DNA of 64,000 bases from Romboutsia maritimum (GTDB lineage Bacteria; Bacillota; Clostridia; Peptostreptococcales; Peptostreptococcaceae). The position numbers and the translations under genes are program-made. The notes below the pieces were generated by a model, which saw only the letters and a program-made list of their open reading frames with translations, ran no database searches and was not told the DNA's origin. This document shows positions 42,965-51,257 of the stretch, one piece after another (the stretch's first letter is position 1; the number at the start of each line of letters is the position of its first letter). The stretch lies in the NCBI RefSeq assembly GCF_002251085.2, contig NZ_NOJZ02000008.1:1-64000 (forward strand). The letters run 5' to 3'.

Positions 42965-43384
42965 ATGCAACAAGAATTATATTTAGATTTAAATGATGAA
43001 AAATTAAAACTTATAAAAAAATATTCTTTAACTTTAAATGAAGATTTAATTTGGGAATGCAAACACAAAAAATATTCAACAGTCAAATATTTTTCTCATA
43101 AATTTGCAGTTAAGCATTCTACTCTTGCGCTTTTGTTTTATATATATAAACTTTGTTACGCTAAGATAAAATACTTTGAAAATAATTTCAATAAATTTGA
43201 ACCGTATAAATTCAGTTATTTAGATGGATTTATTAATTGTGATTTGTACGATATGGAGTTTATATTACATAAACCCAGTAATATAATGATTGATTTAAGA
43301 AATTTACAAAATATAAAAAGTGTAGATAAGTTTAAAAATTTTTGTGATTATCTAGAAAGTTTTGAAAAAGCTGCCTTAATATGA
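42965..43384 (+). CDS. Hypothetical 139-residue protein
   Basis: 139 residues with good GGAGGTATATCTT site. Aromatic and lysine rich; no signal peptide, one weakly hydrophobic helix (HSTLALLFYIYKLCYAKIKYF). Other stretches (FKYSYLDGFINCDLYDMEF-like beta part, then NIMIDLRNLQN) suggest a compact alpha/beta fold. Its last codons lie inside the terminator stem. Independent of ribH by 120 bases. I do not recognise it. Confidence 0.55.
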   Translation: MQQELYLDLNDEKLKLIKKYSLTLNEDLIWECKHKKYSTVKYFSHKFAVKHSTLALLFYIYKLCYAKIKYFENNFNKFEPYKFSYLDGFINCDLYDMEFILHKPSNIMIDLRNLQNIKSVDKFKNFCDYLESFEKAALI

Positions 43385-43410
43385 AAACTTTCATATTAAG
43401 GCAGCTTTTT
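43365..43410. terminator. Bidirectional terminator overlapping a stop codon
   Basis: AAAAAGCTGCCTTAATATGAAA pairs with TTTCATATTAAGGCAGCTTTTT; the stop TGA of the 139-residue gene is within the stem. Confidence 0.85.
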
Positions 43411-43418
43411 ATTATATA

Positions 43419-44846
43419 TTATCCTATTTTTTCTATTTCCAAATTTGTTTTCCATTCTGATATATTTTCAAGCCCTTCTATATTCGATGCATCAAATATA
43501 GGATCTTTTATACCAGCTTTTTTTTGTTTAGTATAATCTTTTAAAGCAATGAATGCGTACTTTCCTAAAAATGCGATTGCTATTAAGTTTATTATCGCCA
43601 TTATTCCCATAGATAAATCTGCTAAGTTCCAAACTATATCAACTTGAGTTACTGACCCAAATAAAACCATTGCTATTACTAAAACTCTAAATATATTTAA
43701 TATGATTTTGTTATTATTTATAAATTCCATATTTGATTGTCCATAATAATAATTTCCTACAATTGAACTAAATGCAAATAAGAATATACATACAGCTATA
43801 AATATACTACCTATAGGTCCTATATGATGATTTAATGCTACTTGAGCTAATTCTATACCTTTCAATCCTACAGTTGCATAGTCTGAGTATAAAAGTACCA
43901 TAAAAGCAGTACAAGTACATATAACTATAGTATCTGTAAATACACCAAGTGCTTGTATTAAACCTTGTTTAACAGGATGTGTTACATGAGCTGTTGCAGC
44001 TGCATTCGGTGCACTTCCCATACCTGCTTCATTTGAGAATAATCCTCTCTTGATTCCTGTAAGAACCATTCCTCCAAACGTACCTACTGCCATTTCTCTA
44101 AACCCAAATGCACTTTCAAATATCATCTTTAACACATTTGGTAATTCAGTTATATTTAATGCCACTACTAATAATGCAACAAATATATATAAAACTGCAA
44201 ATACTGGTACTATAAATTCTGATACCTTTGCAACTCTATGAACTCCTCCTAGTATTACTAAACCTGTTAACACAGCGATTACTATCCCTATTGTTAATCT
44301 ACTTACTCCAAAAGCACTACTAAATGCTAATGAAACTGTATTTGCTTGAACTGCATTAAATACAAATCCATAACAAATTGTTATAAGAATTGAGAATAGT
44401 ATTCCCATCCATCTCTTACCTAAACCTTGTTCCATGTAATATGCTGGTCCACCTCTAAAAGCATTACCATCTCTTACTTTAAATATCTGTGCAAGTGTAC
44501 TTTCAACAAAACTTGATGCAGATCCTATTATTGCTATAAGCCACATCCAAAATACAGAACCAGGACCACCTGTTACAACCGCAATTGCAATACCTGCTAT
44601 ATTACCAGTACCAACTCTTGAAGCTGTACTTATACAAAATGCTTGGAATGAAGATATCTTCCCTTCTTTCTTAGCATCTTTAGAAGAACCATCTCCTAAT
44701 AGTATGAACATTTCTTTAAAATATCTAAATTGAACAAAATTTGTTCTAAATGTAAAATAAACTCCAAGTATAATTAACATACCTATTAATATATATGTCC
44801 ATATAAAATCATTAACTTGAAGAATTAATTGATTTAATGTTTCCAT
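43419..44846 (-). CDS. Sodium:alanine symporter (AGCS family)
   Basis: 475 residues, about eleven membrane segments. ILGVYFTFRTNFVQFRYF, FQAFCISTASRVGTGNIAGIAIAVVTGGPGSVFWMW and GIKRGLFSNEAGMGSAPNAAATAHV are AGCS family marks. Imports alanine or glycine with sodium. Start ATG after AAGGAGGTATTTAAA. Ends in an acidic/basic tail (EWKTNLEIEKIG). Single gene. Confidence 0.94.
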   Translation of the reverse strand: METLNQLILQVNDFIWTYILIGMLIILGVYFTFRTNFVQFRYFKEMFILLGDGSSKDAKKEGKISSFQAFCISTASRVGTGNIAGIAIAVVTGGPGSVFWMWLIAIIGSASSFVESTLAQIFKVRDGNAFRGGPAYYMEQGLGKRWMGILFSILITICYGFVFNAVQANTVSLAFSSAFGVSRLTIGIVIAVLTGLVILGGVHRVAKVSEFIVPVFAVLYIFVALLVVALNITELPNVLKMIFESAFGFREMAVGTFGGMVLTGIKRGLFSNEAGMGSAPNAAATAHVTHPVKQGLIQALGVFTDTIVICTCTAFMVLLYSDYATVGLKGIELAQVALNHHIGPIGSIFIAVCIFLFAFSSIVGNYYYGQSNMEFINNNKIILNIFRVLVIAMVLFGSVTQVDIVWNLADLSMGIMAIINLIAIAFLGKYAFIALKDYTKQKKAGIKDPIFDASNIEGLENISEWKTNLEIEKIG

Positions 44847-45134
44847 TTTAAATACCTCCTTCTATATTTTTAATAATTTATCGATTTTCAAAAATGAATA
44901 ATATTTTTTTTAAATTTCAATTTACATTGATTATACGCTATTTTTAAATAAAATTCAATAGCGAAAATGCAAAATCATTTTTTATCGTTGCAAATTTTCA
45001 AATTTAGCATTATATTTTTTATTACCATTAAATTATTAATAATTCTTTATTTTGCTGTTTTACTTATTATTTCATTAAAAAATGTAGTAAAAATCACTGC
45101 TATATACTATATTTAAATATAGGGGGTGATAACT

Positions 45135-46400
45135 TTGGGAATACAACAAATAATAGCTATAATCATTTTCTTATTAGTCATGATTGCTATTGTGACTGAA
45201 AAAATTAATAGATGTGTAGCTGCGATGGGTGGAGCTTTATTAATGATACTATTTAATATACTCCCTCTAGAAAATAGCATTAGCCATATAGACTTCAATA
45301 CTATCGGGGTGTTAGTTGGTATGATGTTAGTTGTAGCTGTAGTAAAAAATTCAGGTTTATTTGAATATGTAGCCATAATTACAGCAAAAAAATCTAAAGG
45401 AGATCCATGGAAAATCATGGTTTGCTTTATTTTAATAACAGCATCATTATCAGCTATTTTAGATAATGTTACAACAGTTTTACTTATTGGTCCAATGACT
45501 ATTGTTATTACTCAAATATTAGAACTAAATCCAATTCCTTATTTAATAACACAAATAATTGCATCAAATATTGGTGGTACATCTACCTTAATAGGTGACC
45601 CTCCTAATATTATGATTGGGAGTGCAGCTAATCTTAGTTTTACTGATTTTTTAATTAATCTAGGTCCTATTGTTATAGTAATACTATTTATCACAATAAT
45701 ATGTTTTAAGTTTATTTATAAAGATAAACTTATAGTAGATGATAAAGCAAAAATAAAAATTTTAAATCTTGATGAAAAAAAAGCTATTAAAGATAAACCA
45801 TTACTTATAAAAAGCCTTTTAGTAATGTTTTTTATACTTTTAGGTTTTATGTTCCATAGTGTAATTCATTTAGATTCTTGCGTTGTAGCATTACTTGGGG
45901 CAACTATTCTTTTGATTATTGGAAAACAAGATGTCGAAGAAATTATATATAGTATAGAATGGCCTACAATAGCATTCTTCATAGCATTATTTGTAGTTGT
46001 TGGCGGATTAGAAGAAGCTGGTATAATTCATAAACTAGCTACAGTTTTAATAGATTTAACAGATGGGCATATTATGCTTACAACTTTGATAATTTTATGG
46101 CTCTCAGCAATTATATCTTCATTCTTAGACAATATACCATTTGTAGCTACACTTATTCCTCTTATAATGACCATGTCTGCTGAAGGAGTAAATGTAATGC
46201 CTTTATGGTGGGCGACTTCATTAGGTGCCTGTCTTGGGGGAAATGGTACTTTAATAGGAGCTTCTGCTAACGTTGTTTTATCTAGTGTCGGTCAAAAGCA
46301 TGGCTATCCAATAACATTTAAAGATTACTTTAAAATAGGATTTCCTCTTATGATTTTATCAATAATAATCTCTACTATTTACATAATTATAAAATTTTAA
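45135..46400 (+). CDS. ArsB/NhaD-family ion transporter
   Basis: About 421 residues. TTG at 45135 is preferred because AGGGGGTGAT stands at proper distance; a GTG nine bases upstream lies inside that site. About ten to twelve segments. NTIGVLVGMMLVVAVVKNSGLF, then SAILDNVTTVLLIGPM, then IGGTSTLIGDPPNIMIG and SSFLDNIPFVATLIPL, GGNGTLIGASANVV are the repeated ion-transporter-superfamily loops of ArsB/NhaD/CitM members. Sodium, arsenite or anion as substrate cannot be told. Confidence 0.87.
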   Translation: MGIQQIIAIIIFLLVMIAIVTEKINRCVAAMGGALLMILFNILPLENSISHIDFNTIGVLVGMMLVVAVVKNSGLFEYVAIITAKKSKGDPWKIMVCFILITASLSAILDNVTTVLLIGPMTIVITQILELNPIPYLITQIIASNIGGTSTLIGDPPNIMIGSAANLSFTDFLINLGPIVIVILFITIICFKFIYKDKLIVDDKAKIKILNLDEKKAIKDKPLLIKSLLVMFFILLGFMFHSVIHLDSCVVALLGATILLIIGKQDVEEIIYSIEWPTIAFFIALFVVVGGLEEAGIIHKLATVLIDLTDGHIMLTTLIILWLSAIISSFLDNIPFVATLIPLIMTMSAEGVNVMPLWWATSLGACLGGNGTLIGASANVVLSSVGQKHGYPITFKDYFKIGFPLMILSIIISTIYIIIKF

Positions 46401-46422
46401 TATAAAAAGGATGTGCTTTTAA

Positions 46423-46881
46423 ATGAATGTAAACACAGCAAAAGGCGACTCCATAGAAGTATTATTAAGACAAATAGGAGCTACTCAAATAACTAAAGTA
46501 AGGGGTATACTTTATTTTATAAAATTTAAACTTAATGAAAAGGTAGAACTATCATATGTTTATAATATAAATGCAAAAAACAAATATTTTTTACAGCGTA
46601 TTAAACCCTATCCTATTACTCAAGGTATTTTTACAGATGAGTACGAAATTGTATCCTTTATAAAGGAAGATTTAAGTAAGTTTAATAATGTTCAAAATAG
46701 AAATACTTTTGACTCTTTTTTAGATTTAAATAATAAAATTATTAATACTGCTGATAATCTGGAAAATTTATTTTTAAATTATGTGGTTAACGATGATGAT
46801 TTTAGTAAATTAGACAAATCACTAAACGATATATTATATCTTATAGAAAACATAGAAACTAACTCTAAACAAGACCTTTAA
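46423..46881 (+). CDS. Hypothetical 152-residue protein behind the ArsB/NhaD-type gene
   Basis: 152 residues, ATG after AAAAGGATGTGCTTTTAA. The N-terminal half (IEVLLRQIGATQITKVRGILYFIKFKL, then LSYVYNINAKNKYFLQRIKPYP) is beta-rich, the rest helical (LDLNNKIINTADNLENLFLNY). No membrane segment. Starts 22 bases after the transporter stop, so probably co-transcribed. Not recognised; could be a regulatory partner. Confidence 0.55.
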   Translation: MNVNTAKGDSIEVLLRQIGATQITKVRGILYFIKFKLNEKVELSYVYNINAKNKYFLQRIKPYPITQGIFTDEYEIVSFIKEDLSKFNNVQNRNTFDSFLDLNNKIINTADNLENLFLNYVVNDDDFSKLDKSLNDILYLIENIETNSKQDL

Positions 46882-46889
46882 AAAGATGA

Positions 46890-46957
46890 GTTAATGAAAA
46901 AAAGAAGCACTTAAACATGATGCTCTAAAGGATTATCTTGGTTTAAATAAAAATTAA
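46890..46957 (+). pseudogene. C-terminal gene fragment (EALKHDALKDYLGLNKN)
   Basis: A reading frame ending with EALKHDALKDYLGLNKN and TAA at 46955 looks like a real protein tail but has no upstream coding part: only about 20 codons before in-frame disruption. It precedes a terminator. Taken as a remnant at the left edge of the 46.9-50.4 kb scar. Confidence 0.45.
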
Positions 46958-46985
46958 GCTCCTAATTATCTAGGAGCTATTTTTA
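46957..46985 (+). terminator. Terminator
   Basis: AGCTCCTA-attatc-TAGGAGCT followed by ATTTTTATA. Confidence 0.75.
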
Positions 46986-47065
46986 TATTCATAAGTGCTC
47001 ATGTTTGACTATAGTAGCTTAGGCTAAATTTACTCTTTTTTTAATAAGAGAGCATAAAATTCACT

Positions 47066-47605
47066 TTAGTTTATATTAGATTTAGCTTCTTGAAAGTTTG
47101 CTATGAATAAATTAGCTTCTTTTATATGCTTTTCATATTTTTCTAAGTACTTGTATTCTTGCTTATCAATATATTTTATTCCATCTTTACATGCACTACT
47201 TAAAGTATTAAATGCAACTTGTAATTCATTTAATGCTTTGTACTCTTGGCTATCTACTTCATATTCTCCTTTTATTTCAACAATTTTAGTAAAAGCCATT
47301 TCTGATATGTCTCTTGTTTGCGCAAAACTTTTTTGCATAGCAATAGGATCATTTTCACTAGCTATTTTATCAATACCTTCTAAATGATTAGAATACATTT
47401 TATCATAAGTATCTAATGTATCTATTAATTCCTCTTTGCTTCGAGAAGGTTCTTTCTTTTGTTCTACAGCTACCTCTTTAATCTCTGAATGTTTATTCTT
47501 ATCTATATTACTGTTGTCATTAGGAACAAACATTCCTATTATCGATAGTACTATAATTCCTGTAATTATTTTATGCTTTTTAGCTAACTCCTTAATTTTA
47601 TCCAT
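47066..47605 (-). CDS. Membrane-anchored hypothetical protein, mobile-element-like
   Basis: 179 residues; ATG after GGGGGTATTCATTGA. N-terminal KKHKIITGIIVLSIIGMFVP is one membrane segment or uncleaved signal; the remaining 150 residues are hydrophilic and helical (SRSKEELIDTLDTYDKMYSNHLEGI ... YKALNELQVAFNTLSSACKDGI). Architecture resembles small surface proteins of phages and integrative elements of clostridia and the nearby Ltp-type gene. No enzymatic motif. Unrecognised. Confidence 0.55.
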   Translation of the reverse strand: MDKIKELAKKHKIITGIIVLSIIGMFVPNDNSNIDKNKHSEIKEVAVEQKKEPSRSKEELIDTLDTYDKMYSNHLEGIDKIASENDPIAMQKSFAQTRDISEMAFTKIVEIKGEYEVDSQEYKALNELQVAFNTLSSACKDGIKYIDKQEYKYLEKYEKHIKEANLFIANFQEAKSNIN

Positions 47606-47699
47606 TCAATGAATACCCCCTTTGAAAATATCTTTCTATTTATAGAGTAAAACATATAAGTGGTCATGGCAATTTTAATATTAAGTAAATAAAATAAAT

Positions 47700-48010
47700 C
47701 ATTATATAAATTATTTTTTATATAATGACATGCATAATTTCAATGTTGTTTTGCATACATTTACTTATTTTATCTAAAATTCCATCTATCTTACTTTCCA
47801 TATTTTCTACATTACCTTTTTTATCTCTTATTAGATAATTCTTTTAAATCATCTACATACATCAACTTTTGTGTATTCATCATCAGTTTCTTTGTATTTG
47901 TATTCAGGTGCTAGTTGCAGAAACGCTTAAAAAAGCACTTAAAAGTCCATTTACAAAGTCGATTAAAAATTTTAATGTTATAAGTCCTAAATCAACTATC
48001 TTGATTTGTA
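47700..48010 (-). pseudogene. Frame-broken coding remnants
   Basis: Minus-strand reading gives short protein-like pieces in different frames: LITLKFLIDFVNGLLSAF (membrane-like) ending SVSATST, FLQLAPEYKYKETDDEYTK, LMYVDDLKELSNKR and DKKGNVENMESKIDGILDK followed by ISKCMQNN. Each is cut by stops or frame changes within 20-35 codons. Such mixture is expected of a decayed phage-type gene or genes. No name can be given. Confidence 0.4.
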
Positions 48011-48051
48011 AATAATATCTTTATAATAATTTTTATCGGAGGTAATTTAAT

Positions 48052-48117
48052 ATGGATTTTCTTTGTTTTACTGCATTTGGAACACTCGGAATTATTTTAG
48101 AAATGATGTTAAAATAA
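48052..48117 (+). CDS. Candidate 21-residue hydrophobic peptide
   Basis: ATG-to-TAA frame reading MDFLCFTAFGTLGIILEMML-K, with a strong CGGAGGTAATTTAAT site and a terminator-like hairpin 65 bases behind. Length, hydrophobicity and location in the scar fit a small membrane peptide, for example a leader or a type I toxin-like peptide. Expression is not shown and no antisense RNA promoter was proven. Confidence 0.35.
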   Translation: MDFLCFTAFGTLGIILEMMLK

Positions 48118-48180
48118 AGGATTACATTAATATTTGTAGAAAGTTATATAATAATTATATTTTTATAATCCACTGTTATT

Positions 48181-48222
48181 TGAGCCTTGTGGAGTCCTAT
48201 TTCCTTGGCTCTTTTAATTTTA
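48181..48222 (+). terminator. Terminator-like hairpin
   Basis: GAGCC ... GGCTC, with partly paired inner GTGGA/TCC and followed by TTTTAATTTTATTT. Confidence 0.5.
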
Positions 48223-48223
48223 T

Positions 48224-48382
48224 TTAAACATTTTCCTCCATATCTTTTTTTATTAATATTTTAATATAGGTTGATATACCCATTATTTCAGCTTGTTTTA
48301 GCATATAATTCATTAACTCTATTTCTTGTATATTTTCTTTGAATGAAATCTGAAACCTATTGCCTTTTTTCGCTTGACTTAT
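48224..48382 (-). pseudogene. Remnant of a small RHH-like accessory protein
   Basis: Minus-strand frame SQAKKGNRFQISFKENIQEI followed by ELMNYMLKQAEIMGISTYIK and ILIKKDMEENV, stop at 48224. It resembles small ribbon-helix-helix-type proteins of plasmids and integrative elements (strand RFQISF, then two helices). There is no ATG/GTG/TTG at the front: the frame would open with ATA after AAGGTGG. Alternatively a GTG in another frame plus an indel gave the original start. Treated as a decayed gene. Confidence 0.4.
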
Positions 48383-48493
48383 TAAGCTTCACCACCTTTT
48401 CATTATCTATAGTTAATATATATGGGAGCTTCATGAAAAATTTGCCTGTCGTCAATAAATTTTTATGAACATTTGATATAAGATATTATTTAC

Positions 48494-48528
48494 ATAATAA
48501 AAGCACCTAGTTCTTATACTAGATGCTT
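48494..48528 (-). terminator. Terminator behind the Ltp-type gene
   Basis: AAGCACCTAGT / ACTAGATGCTT stem, followed on the minus strand by TTATTATG. Confidence 0.65.
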
Positions 48529-48559
48529 AAGTTGGTTTTTATATTTATAAAACAATATA

Positions 48560-49161
48560 TTATTTCAGATTATCTACAGCATAATGTGCTTCTTCTTCTG
48601 TAAACTTCTCACCATATTCTGATATTAATTGGTCATAAATTGCACTTGAAGACATTGACATGTCTTTTTGATATGTCTGTGCTTTTTTTAATGCATTTTT
48701 TTCCAGTTGGCTTCTACATTATCTATAGCATATTGAGCAGCCTCTTGCGGAAACTTCTCTCCATACTCTGATGTTAACTGGTCATATACTCCATTCTTAG
48801 ACATGCTCATAGTATCACTATATGTTTTTGCTTTTTTTAATGCAGACTTATATTCTGTTGGAACATCTTTCTCTACTTTTTCTTCCGTTGGAACATCTTT
48901 TTTAGTTTCAGTAGCTTCTATCTTTGCTGTTTCTGTAGTTCCACTATTATCAGTAGTAGGTGTAGTAGAATTGCCTCCCATACCAGAACCTATACCACTT
49001 AATACAAATATAACTAATATAAATGTAATTACTTTATGCCTCATAAAGAAATTTCTTTGGTCTTTACCACAATTAGGGCAACTTTTAGCATTCTTAGCTA
49101 CTTCCTTACCACAAGCTTTACAGTTATGTATTAAATTTCTTTCCTTCTTATCCATTCTCAT
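48560..49161 (-). pseudogene. Ltp-type protein gene with zinc ribbon, membrane segment and frameshift
   Basis: The intact frame (49161 to 48688) gives 157 residues: zinc ribbon CKACGKEVAKNAKSCPNCG, one membrane segment (HKVITFILVIFVLSGIGSG), a Thr/Glu linker, then one Ltp repeat (ALKKAKTYSDTMSMSKNGVYDQL ... YAIDNVEANW). It ends at a run of seven A (48696-48702). Shifting to the -1 frame there continues directly into a second Ltp repeat (NALKKAQTYQKDMSMSSSA, then EKFTEEEAHYAVDN) to 48560. Ltp proteins of lactic phages block superinfecting DNA injection. Either a frameshift mutation or slippage on A7. Confidence 0.65.
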
Positions 49162-49309
49162 ATCCCCCTTTTTTCTTTACCTAATAATAATTATACATAA
49201 TTTTAATGTTACTTTTTGTCAAAAATTGTAATTTATAAGTAATAAAACTATTCTGAATCTTACTAGTTTTTATCTGATAAAGTAATATTTTTAGATATGC
49301 ATAATAAAA

Positions 49310-49340
49310 TAAGCTAGTACATCCGCTCTGTACTAGCTTT
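49310..49340. terminator. Hairpin at the end of the 57-residue gene
   Basis: AAGCTAGTAC-atccgctct-GTACTAGCTT overlaps the gene's TAG stop; A/T rich flanks. Confidence 0.65.
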
Positions 49341-49506
49341 TATAAATTACTTTCTCTATCTCTTTAACTTCATTCTTCATTATATCTACTGATTTAATAT
49401 CCGACTTTGGATTTATTGAAGTTTTACAAGACATTGTATTTCTGTAATTCGAAATATTGCCTAGCCCTAATAATTCTTTAAGTTCAATATCTATAGTTAT
49501 CTTCAT
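49333..49506 (-). CDS. Small 57-residue hypothetical protein
   Basis: MKITIDIELKELLGLGN..., 57 residues, ATG at 49506 after AAGGAGTTGAAATC, which is a very good site. Strand KITIDIEL, then a polar middle (SNYRNTMSCKTSINPKSD) and a C-terminal helix (VDIMKNEVKEIEKVIYKS). It lies inside the scar and is similar in style to small phage-borne regulatory proteins. No family recognised. Confidence 0.5.
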   Translation of the reverse strand: MKITIDIELKELLGLGNISNYRNTMSCKTSINPKSDIKSVDIMKNEVKEIEKVIYKS

Positions 49507-49532
49507 GATTTCAACTCCTTAAATTTGAACAT

Positions 49533-49578
49533 AATAAAAGCACCTACCATTTACATCTAAATAAGTAAGTGCTTTTAT
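49533..49578 (-). terminator. Terminator of the toxin/immunity-like gene pair
   Basis: TAAAAGCACCTACC ... AAGTGCTTTTA stem, starting at the stop of the 49.6 kb gene and followed by T-rich DNA on the minus strand. Confidence 0.6.
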
Positions 49579-49841
49579 TTTTCATTTTGATTATCTTTTT
49601 GATATAATATTTCATCATACAATTCATATAACTTAATACCCAATTTATTAACGGTATCTTGATTGTCTAATCCTTTGAGTACAATTTCATCATTAATAAG
49701 TAATTGTACTTCTCTAATATCTTCTTTTTTTATTTTAAATTCGGTATTAACATTTGTTTGAATTATGTCAATAACATAATCTTCAATCTCTGGAACATCA
49801 ATTAATAACTTATATAATTTATTTTTTAATTTAAACTTCAT
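49575..49841 (-). CDS. Small acidic protein, possible immunity protein
   Basis: 88 residues from the ATG at 49841, with GGTGATTTAC before it (a longer frame adds four residues). Acidic and strand/helix alternating: KFKLKNKLYKLLIDVPEIEDYV, IDIIQTNVNTEFKIKKEDIREVQLLI, then IKLYELYDEILYQKDNQNEK. It directly follows the C-terminal toxin-like domain of a phage head protein remnant (distance under 20 bases), the place where immunity genes usually sit. Immunity role is inference; no family recognised. Confidence 0.45.
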   Translation of the reverse strand: MKFKLKNKLYKLLIDVPEIEDYVIDIIQTNVNTEFKIKKEDIREVQLLINDEIVLKGLDNQDTVNKLGIKLYELYDEILYQKDNQNEK

Positions 49842-49859
49842 GTAAATCACCATTTTCTA

Positions 49860-50282
49860 TTATGGATTTGTTTGAATTAAAACACCTGTAATAGGATTGA
49901 TTGTAACCATGCAATCATCAGTAATAAATTTTATACTATTTGGATCAGACTTTCTTAACCTAACAGTTCCATAAAGTAACGCATTCTTAACAACACCTTC
50001 TCTAGGTCTACCTGTTTTAGTATCTTTAGATGTGCCAAATACTCTTTCTATAAAATGTTTACTTTGTCCTGTAATCTTAATTCCATTTGATGCGTTTAAT
50101 CCTACTATTTCATTTTCTATTATATTTTTATATTTCTTATAATCTTCAAAAGGTGTAAAAGCTGAAATCATATTGCTTAATCTGGACTTTTCATAATCTT
50201 TTAATAATTCCCATTCCTCAAGTTTATTATACTTCAACTCTTGGAACTTATCAAAGGTTTTAGGAACTTGATTTCCTAAAGT
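49860..50282 (-). pseudogene. C-terminal part of a MuF-type phage head protein with toxin-like domain
   Basis: The frame opens after a stop at 50283 and reads GNQVPKTFDKFQELKYN, EEWELLKDYEKSRLSN and so on; a TTG at 50237 could restart it (125 residues). KTFDxFQxLKYN followed by NGIKITGQSKHFIERVFGT, RPREGVVKNALLYGT and a beta-rich end (FITDDCMVTINPITGVLIQT) resembles the C-terminal domains of phage minor head (MuF) proteins, where nuclease-like BECR toxins are found. The N-terminal head domain is missing. It meets the integrase tail almost exactly, a sign of deletion. Confidence 0.5.
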
Positions 50283-50356
50283 TTAGATATTCTCATGTAC
50301 TTAAAGAAATGGATACAAAAGTTTCTAAAAATATATCAAATATTATGTTCGAATAA
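50282..50356 (+). pseudogene. Tyrosine-integrase C-terminal tail
   Basis: FRYSHVLKEMDTKVSKNISN-IMFE and TAA at 50354. The catalytic tyrosine context YSHVLxEM and the following helix are typical of the last 25 residues of phage and transposon tyrosine recombinases. Everything upstream is gone: coding on the plus strand stops making sense before 50276. This marks the edge of a lost prophage or integrative element. Confidence 0.55.
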
Positions 50357-50497
50357 TATCAGCTACTTATCAATAAAATGTCAGTAAAAATTAAAAATGT
50401 CAGTTTACGTCAGTAAAATATATACTGGCATAAACTAACAAATCTGTTTAAATACTAGTCATTTACACATTTGTATAAATTAATATTTATAGATTCC
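50357..50497. repeat. Short direct repeats behind the integrase remnant
   Basis: TGTCAGTAAAA, ATGTCAGTTTA and CGTCAGTAAAA occur at about 50379, 50398 and 50408, with an inverted partner TACTGGC at 50424. Position next to an integrase end suggests old att/arm-type sites, but the repeats are short. Confidence 0.35.
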
Positions 50498-50869
50498 TTA
50501 ATGATGACCGCATCCATCATGTGAGCATGTATGATTTTGAGGAAACTCTTGAAGTTTGTTTGTTTTAAGTAATTCTAAATTTTCGCCTATAGTTTCACCT
50601 TGTGCTCTATATACTTTTATTCCCATACTATTTAATTTCATTATAGCTCCTTGACCTATCCCTCCAACTACTACTGCATCTACTATATTTCCTTCTAATG
50701 CTTTTATAGGTTGGCATTTTCCATGTTCATGACCTAAATCCCCATTGTTTATTGAAGATACAGCTCCACTTTCTAAATCACAAACTACAAATAATGGTGC
50801 TGAACCAAAATGTCCATATGGTTTACTATCTAATCCTTTGTTCACTTCTACTGGTATACAAACTTTCAT
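50498..50869 (-). CDS. NifX/NifB-like iron-molybdenum cofactor-type protein
   Basis: 123 residues. MKVCIPVEVNKGLDSKPYGHFGSAPLFVV at the start, ALEGNIVDAVVVGGIGQGAIMKLNSMGIKVY and a final CSHDGCGHH. This is the dinitrogenase FeMo-cofactor domain of the MTH1175 type, widespread in anaerobes without nitrogenase and connected with Fe-S or metal cluster handling. The C-terminal Cys/His cluster could bind metal. Stop-start distance of two bases to the ArsR gene, so they form an operon. Confidence 0.87.
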   Translation of the reverse strand: MKVCIPVEVNKGLDSKPYGHFGSAPLFVVCDLESGAVSSINNGDLGHEHGKCQPIKALEGNIVDAVVVGGIGQGAIMKLNSMGIKVYRAQGETIGENLELLKTNKLQEFPQNHTCSHDGCGHH

Positions 50870-50871
50870 TA

Positions 50872-51240
50872 TTATTGCTCCCTTCTTTTACAACATTTTT
50901 TCATAGATTTACATCCTACACTACAAGTGACTTTATTTTCTGTAAAATTAGTTATATTTAGAAATTCATTATTTGATTCATCGCTAATAAAATTTAAGAA
51001 AGACATACATTTATCAAATACCCCACTATTTATATGGTATAAAACATAATATCCTTCCTTATATCCTGTTATTATCCCAGCTTCTTTTAATATTTTGATA
51101 TGCTGAGATACAGCTGAATCTGATATTCCTAAATACTTTGATATACCTTTTTGACATATATTTCTTTTAGAAACTAGGATTAATATATTAAGTCTAGTTT
51201 CATCACTTAAGGCCTTAAAAATCTTTATTAAACTTTCCAT
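50872..51240 (-). CDS. ArsR-family metal-sensing repressor
   Basis: 122 residues. KALSDETRLNILILVSKRNICQKGISKYLG and SDSAVSQHIKILKEAGIITGYKEGYYVLYHIN are the winged-helix of ArsR/SmtB. A cysteine-rich C-terminus (ENKVTCSVGCKSMKKCCKRR) suggests a thiolate metal or cluster sensor. It is the first gene of the operon with the NifX/NifB-like protein; an inverted repeat covers its own start of transcription, so it is likely autorepressed. Confidence 0.88.
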   Translation of the reverse strand: MESLIKIFKALSDETRLNILILVSKRNICQKGISKYLGISDSAVSQHIKILKEAGIITGYKEGYYVLYHINSGVFDKCMSFLNFISDESNNEFLNITNFTENKVTCSVGCKSMKKCCKRREQ

Positions 51241-51257
51241 GCTTACCTCTTTTTTAC

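Noticed and set aside
44950-45005. GAAAATGCAA...TTGCAAATTTTC inverted stretch between the alanine symporter and the ArsB/NhaD gene
   Set aside because: Imperfect and in a generally AT-rich region; not strong enough to list as an operator.
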